A stretch of 52,764 nt of DNA from Lachnospiraceae bacterium (GCA_017522685.1 JAFWYN010000016.1:1-52764); one strand, 5' to 3'. Positions 43,032-52,565 are shown, counted from the stretch's first letter. Translations and numbers: made by a program. Notes: generated from the letters alone by a model not told the origin.

Positions 43032-43949
43032 TCACTCTATCATCAACCTTTTATCCTTCATCACCTGCAGATAAAACTCCTCAAAACGCATTTCGTTCTG
43101 CTCAAATTCCTTTAACAGCTCCACAAATCGTTCCATATAGATGAAACTCTCCTTCTGGCGCCGGTACTCTTCTTCTATATCAAACTCAGGAAATAACTGC
43201 TGATTTTCCTCCATGAAGCGTATGGTAAAAGCCCGTACCCAGTATTCATTCATCACTGCATAATCCACATTATAGGCATTGGACATATTAGTGTGGCTCT
43301 CAAAAAATGCCTTCAAATCACCCAGCAAATCCTTATGCCCCTCCACTACCGGATTCACAAAGCAGTGCGCATATTCATGGGCAACCCCTTTCGCAAAGAA
43401 GTCGAATGTCCAGCCGGGATTCTGTTTCTCATCATAATAAGGCATGCACCTGACAGTATAGGCTGTCGCCCCCATATTGAAGCCATAATTCCCCGCTATG
43501 GGGCAGATAATTAACTTTAACTCTTCAGGCTTCTGTCGGAAATACTGCTCTATATAGGCTATCCAAACATCAAAATCACATTGCTTCAGATTGTCTAATA
43601 TCCAATTATAATAGACTTCCTGACCTTTGTAAAAAGCCGTAAAATTCGTCACAGCCACAAAATCATTCACCGCACTGGCCCATTCGTACAGGTCATGATC
43701 CTTCTTAGTCGCAATCTCCTCCAATGACAGAATCGCTTGCAATGGCCGTATGTGGATGAAATTACAATCGTCTATAAGTCGCCTTGTCAGTAAAACTGCC
43801 TTATGTTTTTTGAACGGATGAAAATATACTGAAATAGATTCACAATACCCCTTATTACTAATATGCTGTATGACTTTCTCCTGTCTGTCCGCCAGATACA
43901 ACAATACCTGCACCAGTTCTACCTGAACGCTTATGATAGGCCTCATCAT
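43032..43949 (-). CDS. DUF4932-like protein with HExxH motif
   Basis: A 305-residue protein with the zinc-metallopeptidase-type motif HEYAH in FFAKGVAHEYAHCFVNP near 195-212 and a downstream glutamate in MNEYWVRAF that could be the third ligand. The layout matches the DUF4932 family as I recall it. Cleavage is not shown. The ATG at 43949 follows GGGG by eight bases; an upstream start would overlap the TPR gene but has no ribosome site. No signal peptide, so cytosolic. Confidence 0.65.
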   Translation of the reverse strand: MMRPIISVQVELVQVLLYLADRQEKVIQHISNKGYCESISVYFHPFKKHKAVLLTRRLIDDCNFIHIRPLQAILSLEEIATKKDHDLYEWASAVNDFVAVTNFTAFYKGQEVYYNWILDNLKQCDFDVWIAYIEQYFRQKPEELKLIICPIAGNYGFNMGATAYTVRCMPYYDEKQNPGWTFDFFAKGVAHEYAHCFVNPVVEGHKDLLGDLKAFFESHTNMSNAYNVDYAVMNEYWVRAFTIRFMEENQQLFPEFDIEEEYRRQKESFIYMERFVELLKEFEQNEMRFEEFYLQVMKDKRLMIE

Positions 43950-43962
43950 CTTGTTATCCCCT

Positions 43963-44391
43963 TTATTGTGCATTAATAATATCTTCTACGCACTTAAAGT
44001 ATTTCGCATCATCTTCTTCAAAAATCTCTTTTCCTGCAAGCAAATAAGCACGAAATAAATACTCTTGCGCCTCTTCTTTCTTGTTCAACTCATAACAGCA
44101 CTGTCCAAAACGCAACATTACAAACGGGTTAGCAACACCCACACCTGATATATTTGACTTAGCATCCATTAAAAAATCATATGCTTTTTCATATTCTTTA
44201 AGCATAAAGTATGCATCCGCAATGGATGTTTGAAACCATACCGCCTCACCCTTTCCATTATGTGGTTGCTTTATACTATCCAACCCTTCTTTCCATATTT
44301 CAATGGCTTTTAAATAGTCTCCCTTGTCAAACACACTATTACCTTTTTTTGCTATCGCATCAATATTCTTCTTTTTATTGAATAAAAACAT
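43963..44391 (-). CDS. TPR-like protein
   Basis: A 142-residue all-helical protein with tetratricopeptide-like pairs: GNSVFDKGDYLKAIEIWKEGLDS, QTSIADAYFMLKEYEKAYDFLMDAKS and VMLRFGQCCYELNKKEEAQEYLFRAYLLAG. It likely serves as a binding scaffold. The ATG at 44391 has GGAGG eight bases upstream; an upstream GTG lies within the ribosome site. It precedes the DUF4932-like gene by 13 bases, so the two probably work together. Confidence 0.75.
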   Translation of the reverse strand: MFLFNKKKNIDAIAKKGNSVFDKGDYLKAIEIWKEGLDSIKQPHNGKGEAVWFQTSIADAYFMLKEYEKAYDFLMDAKSNISGVGVANPFVMLRFGQCCYELNKKEEAQEYLFRAYLLAGKEIFEEDDAKYFKCVEDIINAQ

Positions 44392-44430
44392 TGTTCTATC
44401 CTCCACAACCTATATTTTATACTACTTTTT

Positions 44431-44961
44431 TCATGAATTGCCAAATCCATTAAACCATGCTCTCTCCTCAAAAGCCTGCTTCATTGGCCCTACAGGCTCT
44501 TCTTCCGCAATGCCCACCGGCAGGAAGCACACCAGCTCGTACTCATCGGGCACATTCAGCACCTGCGCCATCCGGTAACCGATTCTATCCTCGTCTGTAA
44601 TATGTCCCTCGTACCAGCAGCTCTGGTAGCCCAGCTCTACGATGGCAAGCAGCATATTTTGAATGGCAGCTGAATAGTCTTGCACTGCGAAGCATTTGTC
44701 CCTGTAAGCACAGATTCTTCTGGTCAATACGCAGATGATAGCAGGGGCCGTCTCGCCCACCGGCGGATCGATGACTGCGTGAACCTTTTTCAGTACCTCC
44801 GGATTATCCACCGCAATCAGGCTGGTGGTCTGTTTATTACAACCGGAAGGTGCTGCCAAAGCGGCTTCCATAATCGTGATTAAATCCTCTCTCGGTACCG
44901 GTGTGGATTTAAATTTCCCTCTGTAGCTGTGTCTGTTTTTTATTGCCTCAATCACATTCAT
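44431..44961 (-). CDS. Nitroreductase family protein
   Basis: A 176-residue FMN-dependent oxidoreductase. Seen: the FMN-binding NRHSYRGKFKSTPVPREDL at 9-27, AALAAPSGCNKQTTSLIAV near 33-51, and MLLAIVELGYQSCWYEGH near 103-120. Substrates could be nitro compounds, quinones or flavins. The ATG at 44961 uses a GGAGAGG site inside the end of the phosphotransferase gene, one base away. Confidence 0.9.
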   Translation of the reverse strand: MNVIEAIKNRHSYRGKFKSTPVPREDLITIMEAALAAPSGCNKQTTSLIAVDNPEVLKKVHAVIDPPVGETAPAIICVLTRRICAYRDKCFAVQDYSAAIQNMLLAIVELGYQSCWYEGHITDEDRIGYRMAQVLNVPDEYELVCFLPVGIAEEEPVGPMKQAFEERAWFNGFGNS

Positions 44962-44962
44962 A

Positions 44963-45958
44963 TTATTCCTCTCCAATTCCCGCGTATGGTATGTTCTCTA
45001 TGAGACACTCCGCCGCATCCTCGATATCCTCGTAATCTACTTCTTCTCCTTCCCGCAGGGCACATTCACACTCATCTACAATATTTTCGATCAGCACCAT
45101 ATCAATAAACATCGGAAGCTGCTCCAAAAGCTCCTGCGCCACATCTGTTTCACTTCGATACCCCTCCAAGATAATCTCAAAATAGCCCTTCATGTATTCC
45201 ATGCGCTTTGCCGGATCCTGTTCAAATCGAAACCACCCCTCACCATGGGTCCAAAGATTGGCCAAATCAAACATGTACCAGCAATTTATACAGTTATCAA
45301 AATCGAAGGCAGTTATGTCACCTGTATTCATATTAATATGATAGTTGCCGTCACTGAAATCAAAATGTACCAGCCCATAAGCTTCTGCATCCATCGGCAA
45401 AGCCTTGAATGCCTCCAAACGCTTGGAAATGGCCGCCTTCAGTTCTCCGTAAGTATCCGGAATCAGCTGGTTTATGTATTCCATATTGTATTTGTCAAAG
45501 TATTCCGCGCGTCTATGGATAGGGGCATAGTTCTTGGACAGTCTGTGAATGATGCCCAAAACCTTTCCGGTATTGTAGAAATACTCCTCCAAGGGTGCAC
45601 CTTCCCGATAGCGGTATCCATTGTCGCAAATCAGCATACCCTTAGCATAAGCAAACAGACTGATATAATTCATGGTGCCTTCCCATTCCACGCACTCTAC
45701 CAATTTGCCCTGCACAGAAGGAATCACATCTGCCACCGGTGCTCCATTCTCTGCCAAGAAACGAACAAACTCTGTTTCCGCCAGATACTCTTCCTCACAT
45801 CGGTCGCTCAACCCTGAAATACGCAGCACAAACTTTTTCTCCCCATCCTTACTACAAGCATAAACTGAGTTACGACCACCCTCATGCTCATTCACAGGAC
45901 TGCATTCATAGCCATCCAGTTCAAATAGTTCCTTTGCACGCTCTAACAAACTCTTCAA
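44963..45958 (-). CDS. APH-family phosphotransferase
   Basis: A 331-residue protein kinase-like phosphotransferase. The catalytic loop LVHFDFSDGNYHIN near 205-218 (HxDxxxxN) and the metal-binding DFDNC near 228-232 are present, as is an N-terminal nucleotide-binding lobe (KKFVLRISGL). The family includes aminoglycoside phosphotransferases, homoserine and choline kinases, so substrate is open. Start is TTG at 45958 with GGAGGAG six bases upstream. Confidence 0.84.
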   Translation of the reverse strand: MKSLLERAKELFELDGYECSPVNEHEGGRNSVYACSKDGEKKFVLRISGLSDRCEEEYLAETEFVRFLAENGAPVADVIPSVQGKLVECVEWEGTMNYISLFAYAKGMLICDNGYRYREGAPLEEYFYNTGKVLGIIHRLSKNYAPIHRRAEYFDKYNMEYINQLIPDTYGELKAAISKRLEAFKALPMDAEAYGLVHFDFSDGNYHINMNTGDITAFDFDNCINCWYMFDLANLWTHGEGWFRFEQDPAKRMEYMKGYFEIILEGYRSETDVAQELLEQLPMFIDMVLIENIVDECECALREGEEVDYEDIEDAAECLIENIPYAGIGEE

Positions 45959-45970
45959 ATGATACTCCTC

Positions 45971-46528
45971 CTACCTACTCTCCCACTCTTTTTTCAGTAT
46001 GGCATATTGATATGTATTTTCGTATATGGGTTTTCCATCCTCATCATTTACAAAAGAGACAAACTCCTTAAATAATCCTTCTCTACGCATGCCCAGCTTT
46101 TCGCATAGCCCCTGACAGGACACATTATAGTCCTCCGTATACGCATAGATACGTCTGGCTCCTTTTTCCTGAAACAGATAATCAAAAACTGCCTTCGCCG
46201 CCTCGTAGGCATAGCCCTTGCCGTAGTATTCTTTATTAAGCATCCAGCAGGGACTGAAGGTATCCCTTATTGCTTCCTCCTCCGGAGAGTGTAACTCAGG
46301 ATACGCAAAAATCTCTCCTATCACCTTGCTGCTTTCTTTCAGCACGATGGCAAAATAGTACTCTGCCTCCTCCGCCCGTTCCTTCACTGCAGCCTTAGCA
46401 TCTTCTAATGAATTCAGCTTCATGCAGGCGAAGCAATTTACCGCCGGCTCCGCCAGATATTCATATACATCCTCCGCATCCCCTTCCTGAAAGGGACGCA
46501 GAAACAGTCTCTCCGTTTCTATTATCAT
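45971..46528 (-). CDS. GNAT family N-acetyltransferase, RimJ/RimL type
   Basis: A 185-residue acetyltransferase: IIETERLFLRPFQEGDAEDVYEYL at the start is the RimJ/RimL opening, KVIGEIFAYPE lies near 68-78, and WMLNKEYYGKGYAYEAAKAVFDYLF near 93-117 is motif A. YNVSCQGLCEKLGMRREGLFKEFV closes the fold. Related proteins act on ribosomal protein termini or small substrates. Target unknown. Confidence 0.88.
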   Translation of the reverse strand: MIIETERLFLRPFQEGDAEDVYEYLAEPAVNCFACMKLNSLEDAKAAVKERAEEAEYYFAIVLKESSKVIGEIFAYPELHSPEEEAIRDTFSPCWMLNKEYYGKGYAYEAAKAVFDYLFQEKGARRIYAYTEDYNVSCQGLCEKLGMRREGLFKEFVSFVNDEDGKPIYENTYQYAILKKEWESR

Positions 46529-46539
46529 AATGACCTTCC

Positions 46540-46974
46540 TTATATATTCTTCCTAAAACAAATCACCCGATTGGCTTCCTCAAACTGCATAGCCATATGG
46601 AAGCGCAGGCTTTCCTCATTCTCCAGTTCACAGTCACTGGCAAACTCCGTACAGCCCTTGCTCTTAGCCCAATGCTCGCATTCCCGCAAAAGCTCTTTGG
46701 CATATCCTTTATGCCGATAAGCTTCCTCCACCAATATGCCTTCCAGATAGCCTACCGGGGAAGTCTCCGTGCCTTCCACATAATCATGCCGAAGCTGACA
46801 CTGGGCAAATCCTACTGCCTCACCATCCACGTATTTCAAAAAGCAGGCTGCATCTTCATCCGCCACCAGTTTTTCAAAGTGTTCAGCCAGTTCCTCTAAT
46901 TCATTATCTTCCCACATTTGAATGGCCAGCTTTGCTAAACTCATCGCCTCTTTTTGCGTTGCCTGTTTAATCAT
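46540..46974 (-). CDS. AAC(6')-like aminoglycoside N-acetyltransferase
   Basis: A 144-residue GNAT enzyme whose sequence follows the AAC(6')-Iy/If type: GFAQCQLRHDYVEG near 55-68, SPVGYLEGILVEEAYRHKGYAKELL near 71-95, KGCTEFASDCELENEESLRFH near 104-124 and FEEANRVICFRK at the end. These line up with the chromosomal AAC(6') of enterobacteria as I remember it. Such enzymes acetylate the 6'-amino group of aminoglycosides. Whether it gives resistance cannot be told. It begins the block of acetyltransferase genes, with a gene-free stretch upstream. Confidence 0.8.
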   Translation of the reverse strand: MIKQATQKEAMSLAKLAIQMWEDNELEELAEHFEKLVADEDAACFLKYVDGEAVGFAQCQLRHDYVEGTETSPVGYLEGILVEEAYRHKGYAKELLRECEHWAKSKGCTEFASDCELENEESLRFHMAMQFEEANRVICFRKNI

Positions 46975-47276
46975 AACCTTTTTCCCCCATTAATTATAGT
47001 ATCTACACTCTTATTATAGAGTCTACTGCATCACAAGTATCTATAGATAAAATTCCTTTCATTTGGTATCCCTTTTTCTCTGAATTCATCTACTTTTAGA
47101 GTGCTTTAAGACCAAATTAGTATCTATGCATAATAATTGTCTTTTTAGTATCCTTTTTCAGACTAAAAATGGATACTATTTCTTCCTATTTTTTCCTATA
47201 GATACTCGCAACAGAATCGGAATGCCACAAGTATAAAATCCCGAAAAGAATTGTACCCTCATCAAGTTAGTGTAAA
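46975..47276. other. Gene-free AT-rich stretch with seven GTATC/GATAC sites
   Basis: No gene is seen. Sites reading GTATC lie at 46999, 47037, 47066, 47120 and 47148, and GATAC at 47172 and 47201, many inside WAGTATCTA. Spacings are 38, 29, 54, 28, 24 and 29 bases. The sequence looks like degenerate repeats of one 25-30-base unit. It lies upstream of the AAC(6')-like gene and after the FGGY kinase terminator. Confidence 0.5.
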
Positions 47277-47299
47277 GGGCAAATCAAAATGATTTGCCC
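47272..47299 (-). terminator. Terminator of the FGGY kinase gene
   Basis: Perfect 10-bp stem GGGCAAATCA (47277-47286) / TGATTTGCCC (47290-47299) with a 3-base loop, followed by TTTACAC on the minus strand. Confidence 0.82.
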
Positions 47300-47316
47300 C
47301 CATTGCTAAAACTTAT

Positions 47317-48909
47317 TTATTTCCAATTATCCACAGCACCGTGCTCTGCTGCGAAGCAAGCCTTGTAGCTTTCTACGAAGGCATCGAAGCCTGCTACATC
47401 TGCTGCATCGGGAGCCAGAGTAGTACCGGTCTGTCCTGCAAATACCTTGTCATTTAAGTAAGCACTTAAGGATTCGCCCTCAGCCTTGTTTGCCATATAA
47501 GCAGCAAGTACTGCCATACCCCAAGGACCACCTTCACTTGCGGTATCCATGACGGTTACAGAAGTGTTCAAAGCTGCTGCCAAAAGCTTCTGGCCCACCA
47601 CGGGAGTCTTGAACAATCCGCCGTGACCCATGATGCAGTCTACGGTTACGCCCTCTTCCTTAATCAGGATATCGTTACCAATCTTAATAGTTGCCAGAGA
47701 GGACAAAATATGGGTTCTCATAAAGTTCGCCAGGCTGAACTTTGCATCCGGCTTACGTACAAACATAGGACGACCTTCTGCGAAGCCGGTTACCGGTTCA
47801 CCTGAGAAGTAGTTGAAGGAAACCAGTCCGCCGCAATCTGCATCGCCCTCTAAAGCCTTACGGTAAAGGGTTCCGTACAAATCGTTCATATCTACACTCA
47901 TGCCAAAGGTATCTGCAAATTCCTTGAACAGATTTACCCATGCATTTAAGTCGGAAGTACAGTTGTTACAATGTACCATCGCTACGGGCTTACCGTCGGG
48001 AGTGGTCACCATATCGATTTCCTCATGTACACCCTTCAAATCTTCCTTAGTAACAATCATAGAGAAGATGGATGTACCTGCAGAAACATTACCGGTTCCT
48101 ACGGCAACTGCATTGGTCGCTACCATACCGGTGCCTGCGTCACCTTCGGGAGGACACAAAGGAATACCTGCCTCCAGCTTACCGGAAACATCCAAAAGTT
48201 TTGCTCCTTCCGCAGTAAGTACACCTGCTGCCTCACCGGCATTCAGGCTCTTAGGAAGGATATCGTTAAGCTTCCAAGAAAAGCCTTCTTTCGCCATCAG
48301 CTCATCAAACTGTGCCACCATCTTCTGATTGTAATCACAGGTAGTCGCATCAATGGGGAACATACCGGAAGCATCGCCTACGCCCAGTACTTTCTCGCCG
48401 GTCAATTTGTAATGAATGTATCCTGCCAGGGTGGTAAAGAATGCCACATCCTTTACATGCTCTTCCTTGTTCAGTACTGCCTGATACAAGTGAGAAATGC
48501 TCCATCTCTGAGGAATATTGAAGCCAAGCTTCTCAGTCAGGATTGCACTGGACTGTGCAGTAATAGTATTTCTCCAGGTACGGAAAGGTACCAGTAAATT
48601 GTCATACTTATCAAATGCCAGATAACCGTGCATCATAGCGGAGAAACCGATTGCAGAAAGCTTGGTAATCTCTGCATCATATTTTGCCTTTACATCTGCT
48701 GCCAGGCTTGCATAACAATCCTGCAAACCACCCCAGATATCCTCCAAAGTATAGGTCCAGATACCATCTACCAGACGGTTCTCCCAGTCATGGGTACCCA
48801 GTGCCAATGTCTCGTGCTTCTCCCCGATTAATACTGCCTTGATTCTGGTAGATCCAAACTCGATACCAAGTGCAGCTTTCCCGTTTACAATAAGTTCTTT
48901 TGCGTTCAT
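47317..48909 (-). CDS. FGGY-family carbohydrate kinase, probable ribulokinase/xylulokinase
   Basis: A 530-residue sugar kinase with two actin-like domains. Phosphate-1 motif [15 protein letters not shown] near 14-28, [15 protein letters not shown] in the middle, [21 protein letters not shown] near 430-450 and [15 protein letters not shown] near 460-474. The clostridial form of this kinase usually sits with arabinose genes, so with araD at 33331-34029 a ribulokinase or xylulokinase role is likely. The ATG at 48909 is preceded by GGAG eight bases upstream. Transcribed alone between a promoter at 49037-49066 and its terminator. Confidence 0.88.
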   Translation of the reverse strand: MNAKELIVNGKAALGIEFGSTRIKAVLIGEKHETLALGTHDWENRLVDGIWTYTLEDIWGGLQDCYASLAADVKAKYDAEITKLSAIGFSAMMHGYLAFDKYDNLLVPFRTWRNTITAQSSAILTEKLGFNIPQRWSISHLYQAVLNKEEHVKDVAFFTTLAGYIHYKLTGEKVLGVGDASGMFPIDATTCDYNQKMVAQFDELMAKEGFSWKLNDILPKSLNAGEAAGVLTAEGAKLLDVSGKLEAGIPLCPPEGDAGTGMVATNAVAVGTGNVSAGTSIFSMIVTKEDLKGVHEEIDMVTTPDGKPVAMVHCNNCTSDLNAWVNLFKEFADTFGMSVDMNDLYGTLYRKALEGDADCGGLVSFNYFSGEPVTGFAEGRPMFVRKPDAKFSLANFMRTHILSSLATIKIGNDILIKEEGVTVDCIMGHGGLFKTPVVGQKLLAAALNTSVTVMDTASEGGPWGMAVLAAYMANKAEGESLSAYLNDKVFAGQTGTTLAPDAADVAGFDAFVESYKACFAAEHGAVDNWK

Positions 48910-49030
48910 TCCAGCATCTCCTTTTCTTTCCAAATATTCTCCCGACCGGGCTGTTTTTCGTCCCGACCGCATACTTTCAAAACACTTTTTCGGTCTGTCT
49001 TCAGACCCTACCGTGTAAATCGTTACACTC
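48910..49030 (-). promoter_or_regulatory. Leader of the kinase gene with hairpins
   Basis: About 120 bases of untranslated leader containing GGTCTGAAGACAGACC-type and CGGTCGGG-repeat hairpins before the GGAG ribosome site. They could hold a translational control site, but no known class is recognised. Confidence 0.35.
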
Positions 49031-49036
49031 CCCTTT

Positions 49037-49066
49037 AGTATAGTGTTTTTTAGGGCATTATGTCAA
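49037..49066 (-). promoter_or_regulatory. Promoter of the FGGY kinase gene
   Basis: TTGACA at 49066-49061, an 18-base spacer and TATACT at 49042-49037. Confidence 0.8.
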
Positions 49067-49210
49067 TACAACCTCCCGGAAAAAATCCTATTGCATACCA
49101 CATTTTTTGTTTGTTAAAATATTTTTGAAAAACGCCAACCTTTTTCTAATTTCCCTCACTATATATTCAACAGCGCTGAGAAACAAGACACTTAACAGCA
49201 GGAGGTCTCT

Positions 49211-50857
49211 GTGAAAAAGCAAAAAGCCGATGAAATCATAACAGAATACTTACCAAAACTTCATGGCTTTGCCATACGCAAATGCTATTCCACAAAAGAA
49301 GCGGAGGATCTTTGTGCGGAAATCGCACAGGAACTTTATCGCTCTCTGTTAAAGGTACCGGAGATTTACAATCCTGATGGCTACATCCGGCGTATCAGTG
49401 AACATGTATATGCCAAGTATGTGGCCTATAAAAAGAAGCATCTGGGCGTCTCTCTGGATGGTATGGAGATTCCTTATATACAGGAATTTCCTTTTGAGGA
49501 GGATGAAGAAGAACTGCACCTTCTGCGTCGGGAAATCGCGTATCTGTCCAAGAATCGAAGAAAAATCGTCTTTCTGTACTACTATGAGAACAAATCCATC
49601 AAGGATATCTCCAAGCTACTGAACCTTCCCGAGGGCACTGTTAAGTGGCACTTAAACAAGTCAAGGAATGAAATAAAGGAGGGCTTTCATATGGAACGAA
49701 AGATAGGAAGATTGGGGCTGAACCCCATAAAAGCAGTTAATTTCGCACATGATGGGATGCCGGATCCCGGTACGGATACGGCTACTGAATATTATTTGGG
49801 AGATAAGCTAAGCTTAAATATTGTATACAGTGTTTATCATTCTCCAAAGAACACGGAAGAAATAGCGGAAGAACTGGGAATTACACCCGTATTCATTGAA
49901 GACAAAATAGCTTTTCTGGAAAATAACGGCTTCTTGGTGCGAGTGGACAAAAACCGTTTTACCACCTATGTTAAATTCTCTCCCCGCAACTATTCTCCGG
50001 AACTGTCAGACCGTCAACTGCAACTCCAGCAGGAGATTGCAGAGAAGCTGGTGGAAGAATATGTTCCGCTGGTTCGGGATGCTGTCCGGAACATGGCAGA
50101 TGTTTATATCCCAAGCGGAAATCGCGAACTTTTCGAAGCAGCAGTCACTTTTTATGCCATTGCAGATAAATGCACCCTTCCCTGCCCCATAGACCGTTCC
50201 ATATACGAAATCAAAACCGGTCGTGGTGGTAGCTTTATTGCCGCCATAGATTTGGAACAGGAACCGGAAGACCCTGATTACATACCGAGATTTGACCCGG
50301 CCAAATACTTGTCCTGTGGCTTTATGGTCCGAAATTCTACGAAATACCCCCATGTCAACTCCTGGTCTGTAGACAGTAAATACAGCTCTCGCCAAGGCAC
50401 GTGGCAGAACAATCTATATACGGATTATGAATATCTCTATGAATTCATGAACAGTAGTCTTACAGACAGTACCGTTAATGCTGAAAAGTTCAGACGCTTA
50501 AGGGATCGAGGTTATCTTTCGGCAGATAATAAAGTCAATATTATGGTCGTAAAAAATGATACTCCGCATTCCTTAGTATATCAGCATACTTATTTCCATC
50601 AGCTTCCCGAACCGGAGGAAACCTTCAAAAGGCAATATGCTGATAAGGTTCTGGAGTTTGCCATGCAGGAAGCCAAACATTATCCACCACAGATGCAGGA
50701 TTTGATTATCCACTATACTGTGCAGGACTTTATCGGTTGTACCGTTGCTCTCATGGTCCTGGATATCCTGTATGAAAACGGCACCTTCCGCCCCCTTACG
50801 GAACAGGAGAAGGTCACATCAACACTGCTTATGTTCAGTGATATATTACCGGAATGA
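49211..50857 (+). CDS. ECF-type sigma factor with a long C-terminal extension
   Basis: A 548-residue protein. Residues 1-75 are a sigma-70 region 2 (KEAEDLCAEIAQELYRSLL), 105-155 a region 4 HTH (KNRRKIVFLYYYENKSIKDISKLLNLPEGTVKWHLN). A winged-helix-like segment lies near 210-255 (NTEEIAEELGITPVFIEDKIAFLENNGFLVRV), and about 290 residues of unknown type follow. GTG start with AGGAGG five bases upstream. Possible promoter TTGCAT, 18 bases, TAAAAT in 49090-49125. It converges with a gene of the same design at 50937-52496. No anti-sigma gene is seen. Confidence 0.82.
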   Translation: MKKQKADEIITEYLPKLHGFAIRKCYSTKEAEDLCAEIAQELYRSLLKVPEIYNPDGYIRRISEHVYAKYVAYKKKHLGVSLDGMEIPYIQEFPFEEDEEELHLLRREIAYLSKNRRKIVFLYYYENKSIKDISKLLNLPEGTVKWHLNKSRNEIKEGFHMERKIGRLGLNPIKAVNFAHDGMPDPGTDTATEYYLGDKLSLNIVYSVYHSPKNTEEIAEELGITPVFIEDKIAFLENNGFLVRVDKNRFTTYVKFSPRNYSPELSDRQLQLQQEIAEKLVEEYVPLVRDAVRNMADVYIPSGNRELFEAAVTFYAIADKCTLPCPIDRSIYEIKTGRGGSFIAAIDLEQEPEDPDYIPRFDPAKYLSCGFMVRNSTKYPHVNSWSVDSKYSSRQGTWQNNLYTDYEYLYEFMNSSLTDSTVNAEKFRRLRDRGYLSADNKVNIMVVKNDTPHSLVYQHTYFHQLPEPEETFKRQYADKVLEFAMQEAKHYPPQMQDLIIHYTVQDFIGCTVALMVLDILYENGTFRPLTEQEKVTSTLLMFSDILPE

Positions 50858-50868
50858 CGAAACAAACG

Positions 50869-50897
50869 GGCTCCGCAAGGGGCCCGTAAATTTTTAC
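50869..50897. terminator. Terminator between the convergent sigma-factor genes
   Basis: Stem ACGGGCTCC / GGGGCCCGT around a GCAA loop at 50869-50890, then AAATTTTTAC. Serves the plus-strand gene. Confidence 0.82.
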
Positions 50898-50936
50898 ATT
50901 ATGGGGAAACTGTGCGAGTGCAATGGCAATAATTTA

Positions 50937-52496
50937 TCACCTCCACTGTACCAACACATCACAAATCCAGTCGCTGCAAGGCTTTGCCAGCTTTCCCTGT
51001 TCGATGCAGTACTCTGCAACCGTATCGTAAAAGCCCACAAAAAATCCCCGGCACATACGCTGTGCATCCTCTTCCAGATGTTTGGGAAACAACTTCTTAT
51101 AACCTGCTATAAATTTCTCTACGATTGCTACATATTCCTCCATCAGCGGTTCAAAGAGTTCTTCTACAATAGCATCAAATTGCTTTTTCTGCTCTATGGT
51201 TATGACCGGCACTAAAACCTTAAGCTCACCATTCTCGTTGCGCTTCACATATCCTTCCTGTATGATTTCTGCTGCAATCCCCGGTTCTTTCGCCTGACCT
51301 GTCAGCAAAATATCATGGCAGGCATTGATGTAAGTATCATACATCATCATCCTCCATCCAAAGCCCCGGATGGAATACACTATGTGCAGACAGGCACCCT
51401 CCGGTCTGGATACACTTAAATCAGAGTGATTACTACAACACTGGACTCCGATATCCGCCCTATGATACTTTCCACTCTCCATATTTGCCAGGTAACGCCA
51501 ACAATTTCCATCATAATTCATGGGGATGCGCGGATAGTCCATCCACTTGTACTTTCCCCCCAGATAATCAAAAGCCATCACACCATATAGGAACTTCAGC
51601 TCCTCTTCCGATTTTCCTGCCCGATAAAAATCCATTGCTTCTGCTCTTTTATAAAGCTTTTCCAATGCTTCCACCAACCGGTCCATGATGGGCATCATGG
51701 CTTTTCTTGCATTCTCTTCGCAATACTTCCCATATTTATCCGTCCATATGATGAAATCGGTCTGATATTTGCCTTTTACCGGCTGTATCACCGCACATTT
51801 ATCCAGCAGATTCTCCATCCGTTCTTCCACATAATATGCGGGTACGCCGCAAAGCTTGGCCAGCTCCTCTATTCCCTTAGGGCTCTCATAACAGTGATAC
51901 AAAATATTCTGGGACAAAGCATCACTAATATATACATCCGGAAAGGGTTGAGTCTTTCCATAATTACCGCTTCCGTAAATGTCAATCCGCATGGTAACGG
52001 GTCTCAATGCTGTTTCTAACATGGTTCCACACTCCTTTTTCAACTTATTTCTTGCTTCTGATAATCGCCATGTCACCGTCCCCGAGGGAACTCCCAGCTT
52101 CTCAGAAATCTCCTTCACGGAAAGTCCGTCATAATAGTGAAAAATCACAATCTCCCGATAGATTTTGGATAGTCCGGCTATCTTCTCCCGAAGCAAAGCA
52201 TAAAGTTCCTCGTCACTCTCTTCCTCAAAGGGTTCCACACACAGTTCCAAGGGGGCATCGTAAACAAACATCGCGCGCTGTTTGCTTTTTCCCCTTCGAA
52301 AGTTTCTGGCTGTATTGGCCGCCAGGGCCCAAAGCCAGGGCTCGAACTTCTCTTCCTCCCGCAGTCGCCCCAAGGAAGCGATGGCTTTCATCAGAATCTC
52401 CTGGGTCAACTCCTCTGCTTCATCCTCCGAAAAGGTCTTCCCCATTGCAAACCGAAAAATCCTGTCTATGTAATTGGTAAGTATCCTACTATCCAT
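50937..52496 (-). CDS. ECF-type sigma factor with a long C-terminal extension
   Basis: A 519-residue paralogue of the convergent gene. Region 2 is MDSRILTNYIDRIFRFAMGKTFSEDEAEELTQEIL, region 4 is LSKIYREIVIFHYYDGLSVKEISEKLGVPSGTVTWRLSEARNKLK, and the winged-helix-like segment is SPKGIEELAKLCGVPAYYVEERMENLLDKCAVIQPV. The rest, about 290 residues, is helical and unknown. The ATG at 52496 has AAAGGTGGTG upstream. Related C-terminal parts suggest the two proteins share a ligand or partner type. Confidence 0.82.
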   Translation of the reverse strand: MDSRILTNYIDRIFRFAMGKTFSEDEAEELTQEILMKAIASLGRLREEEKFEPWLWALAANTARNFRRGKSKQRAMFVYDAPLELCVEPFEEESDEELYALLREKIAGLSKIYREIVIFHYYDGLSVKEISEKLGVPSGTVTWRLSEARNKLKKECGTMLETALRPVTMRIDIYGSGNYGKTQPFPDVYISDALSQNILYHCYESPKGIEELAKLCGVPAYYVEERMENLLDKCAVIQPVKGKYQTDFIIWTDKYGKYCEENARKAMMPIMDRLVEALEKLYKRAEAMDFYRAGKSEEELKFLYGVMAFDYLGGKYKWMDYPRIPMNYDGNCWRYLANMESGKYHRADIGVQCCSNHSDLSVSRPEGACLHIVYSIRGFGWRMMMYDTYINACHDILLTGQAKEPGIAAEIIQEGYVKRNENGELKVLVPVITIEQKKQFDAIVEELFEPLMEEYVAIVEKFIAGYKKLFPKHLEEDAQRMCRGFFVGFYDTVAEYCIEQGKLAKPCSDWICDVLVQWR

Positions 52497-52565
52497 CTTT
52501 TCACCACCTTTCGGCCTTTCATATATAAAGTGCAAAACTCCTGTGATTTATTGGGTACTTTTCAA

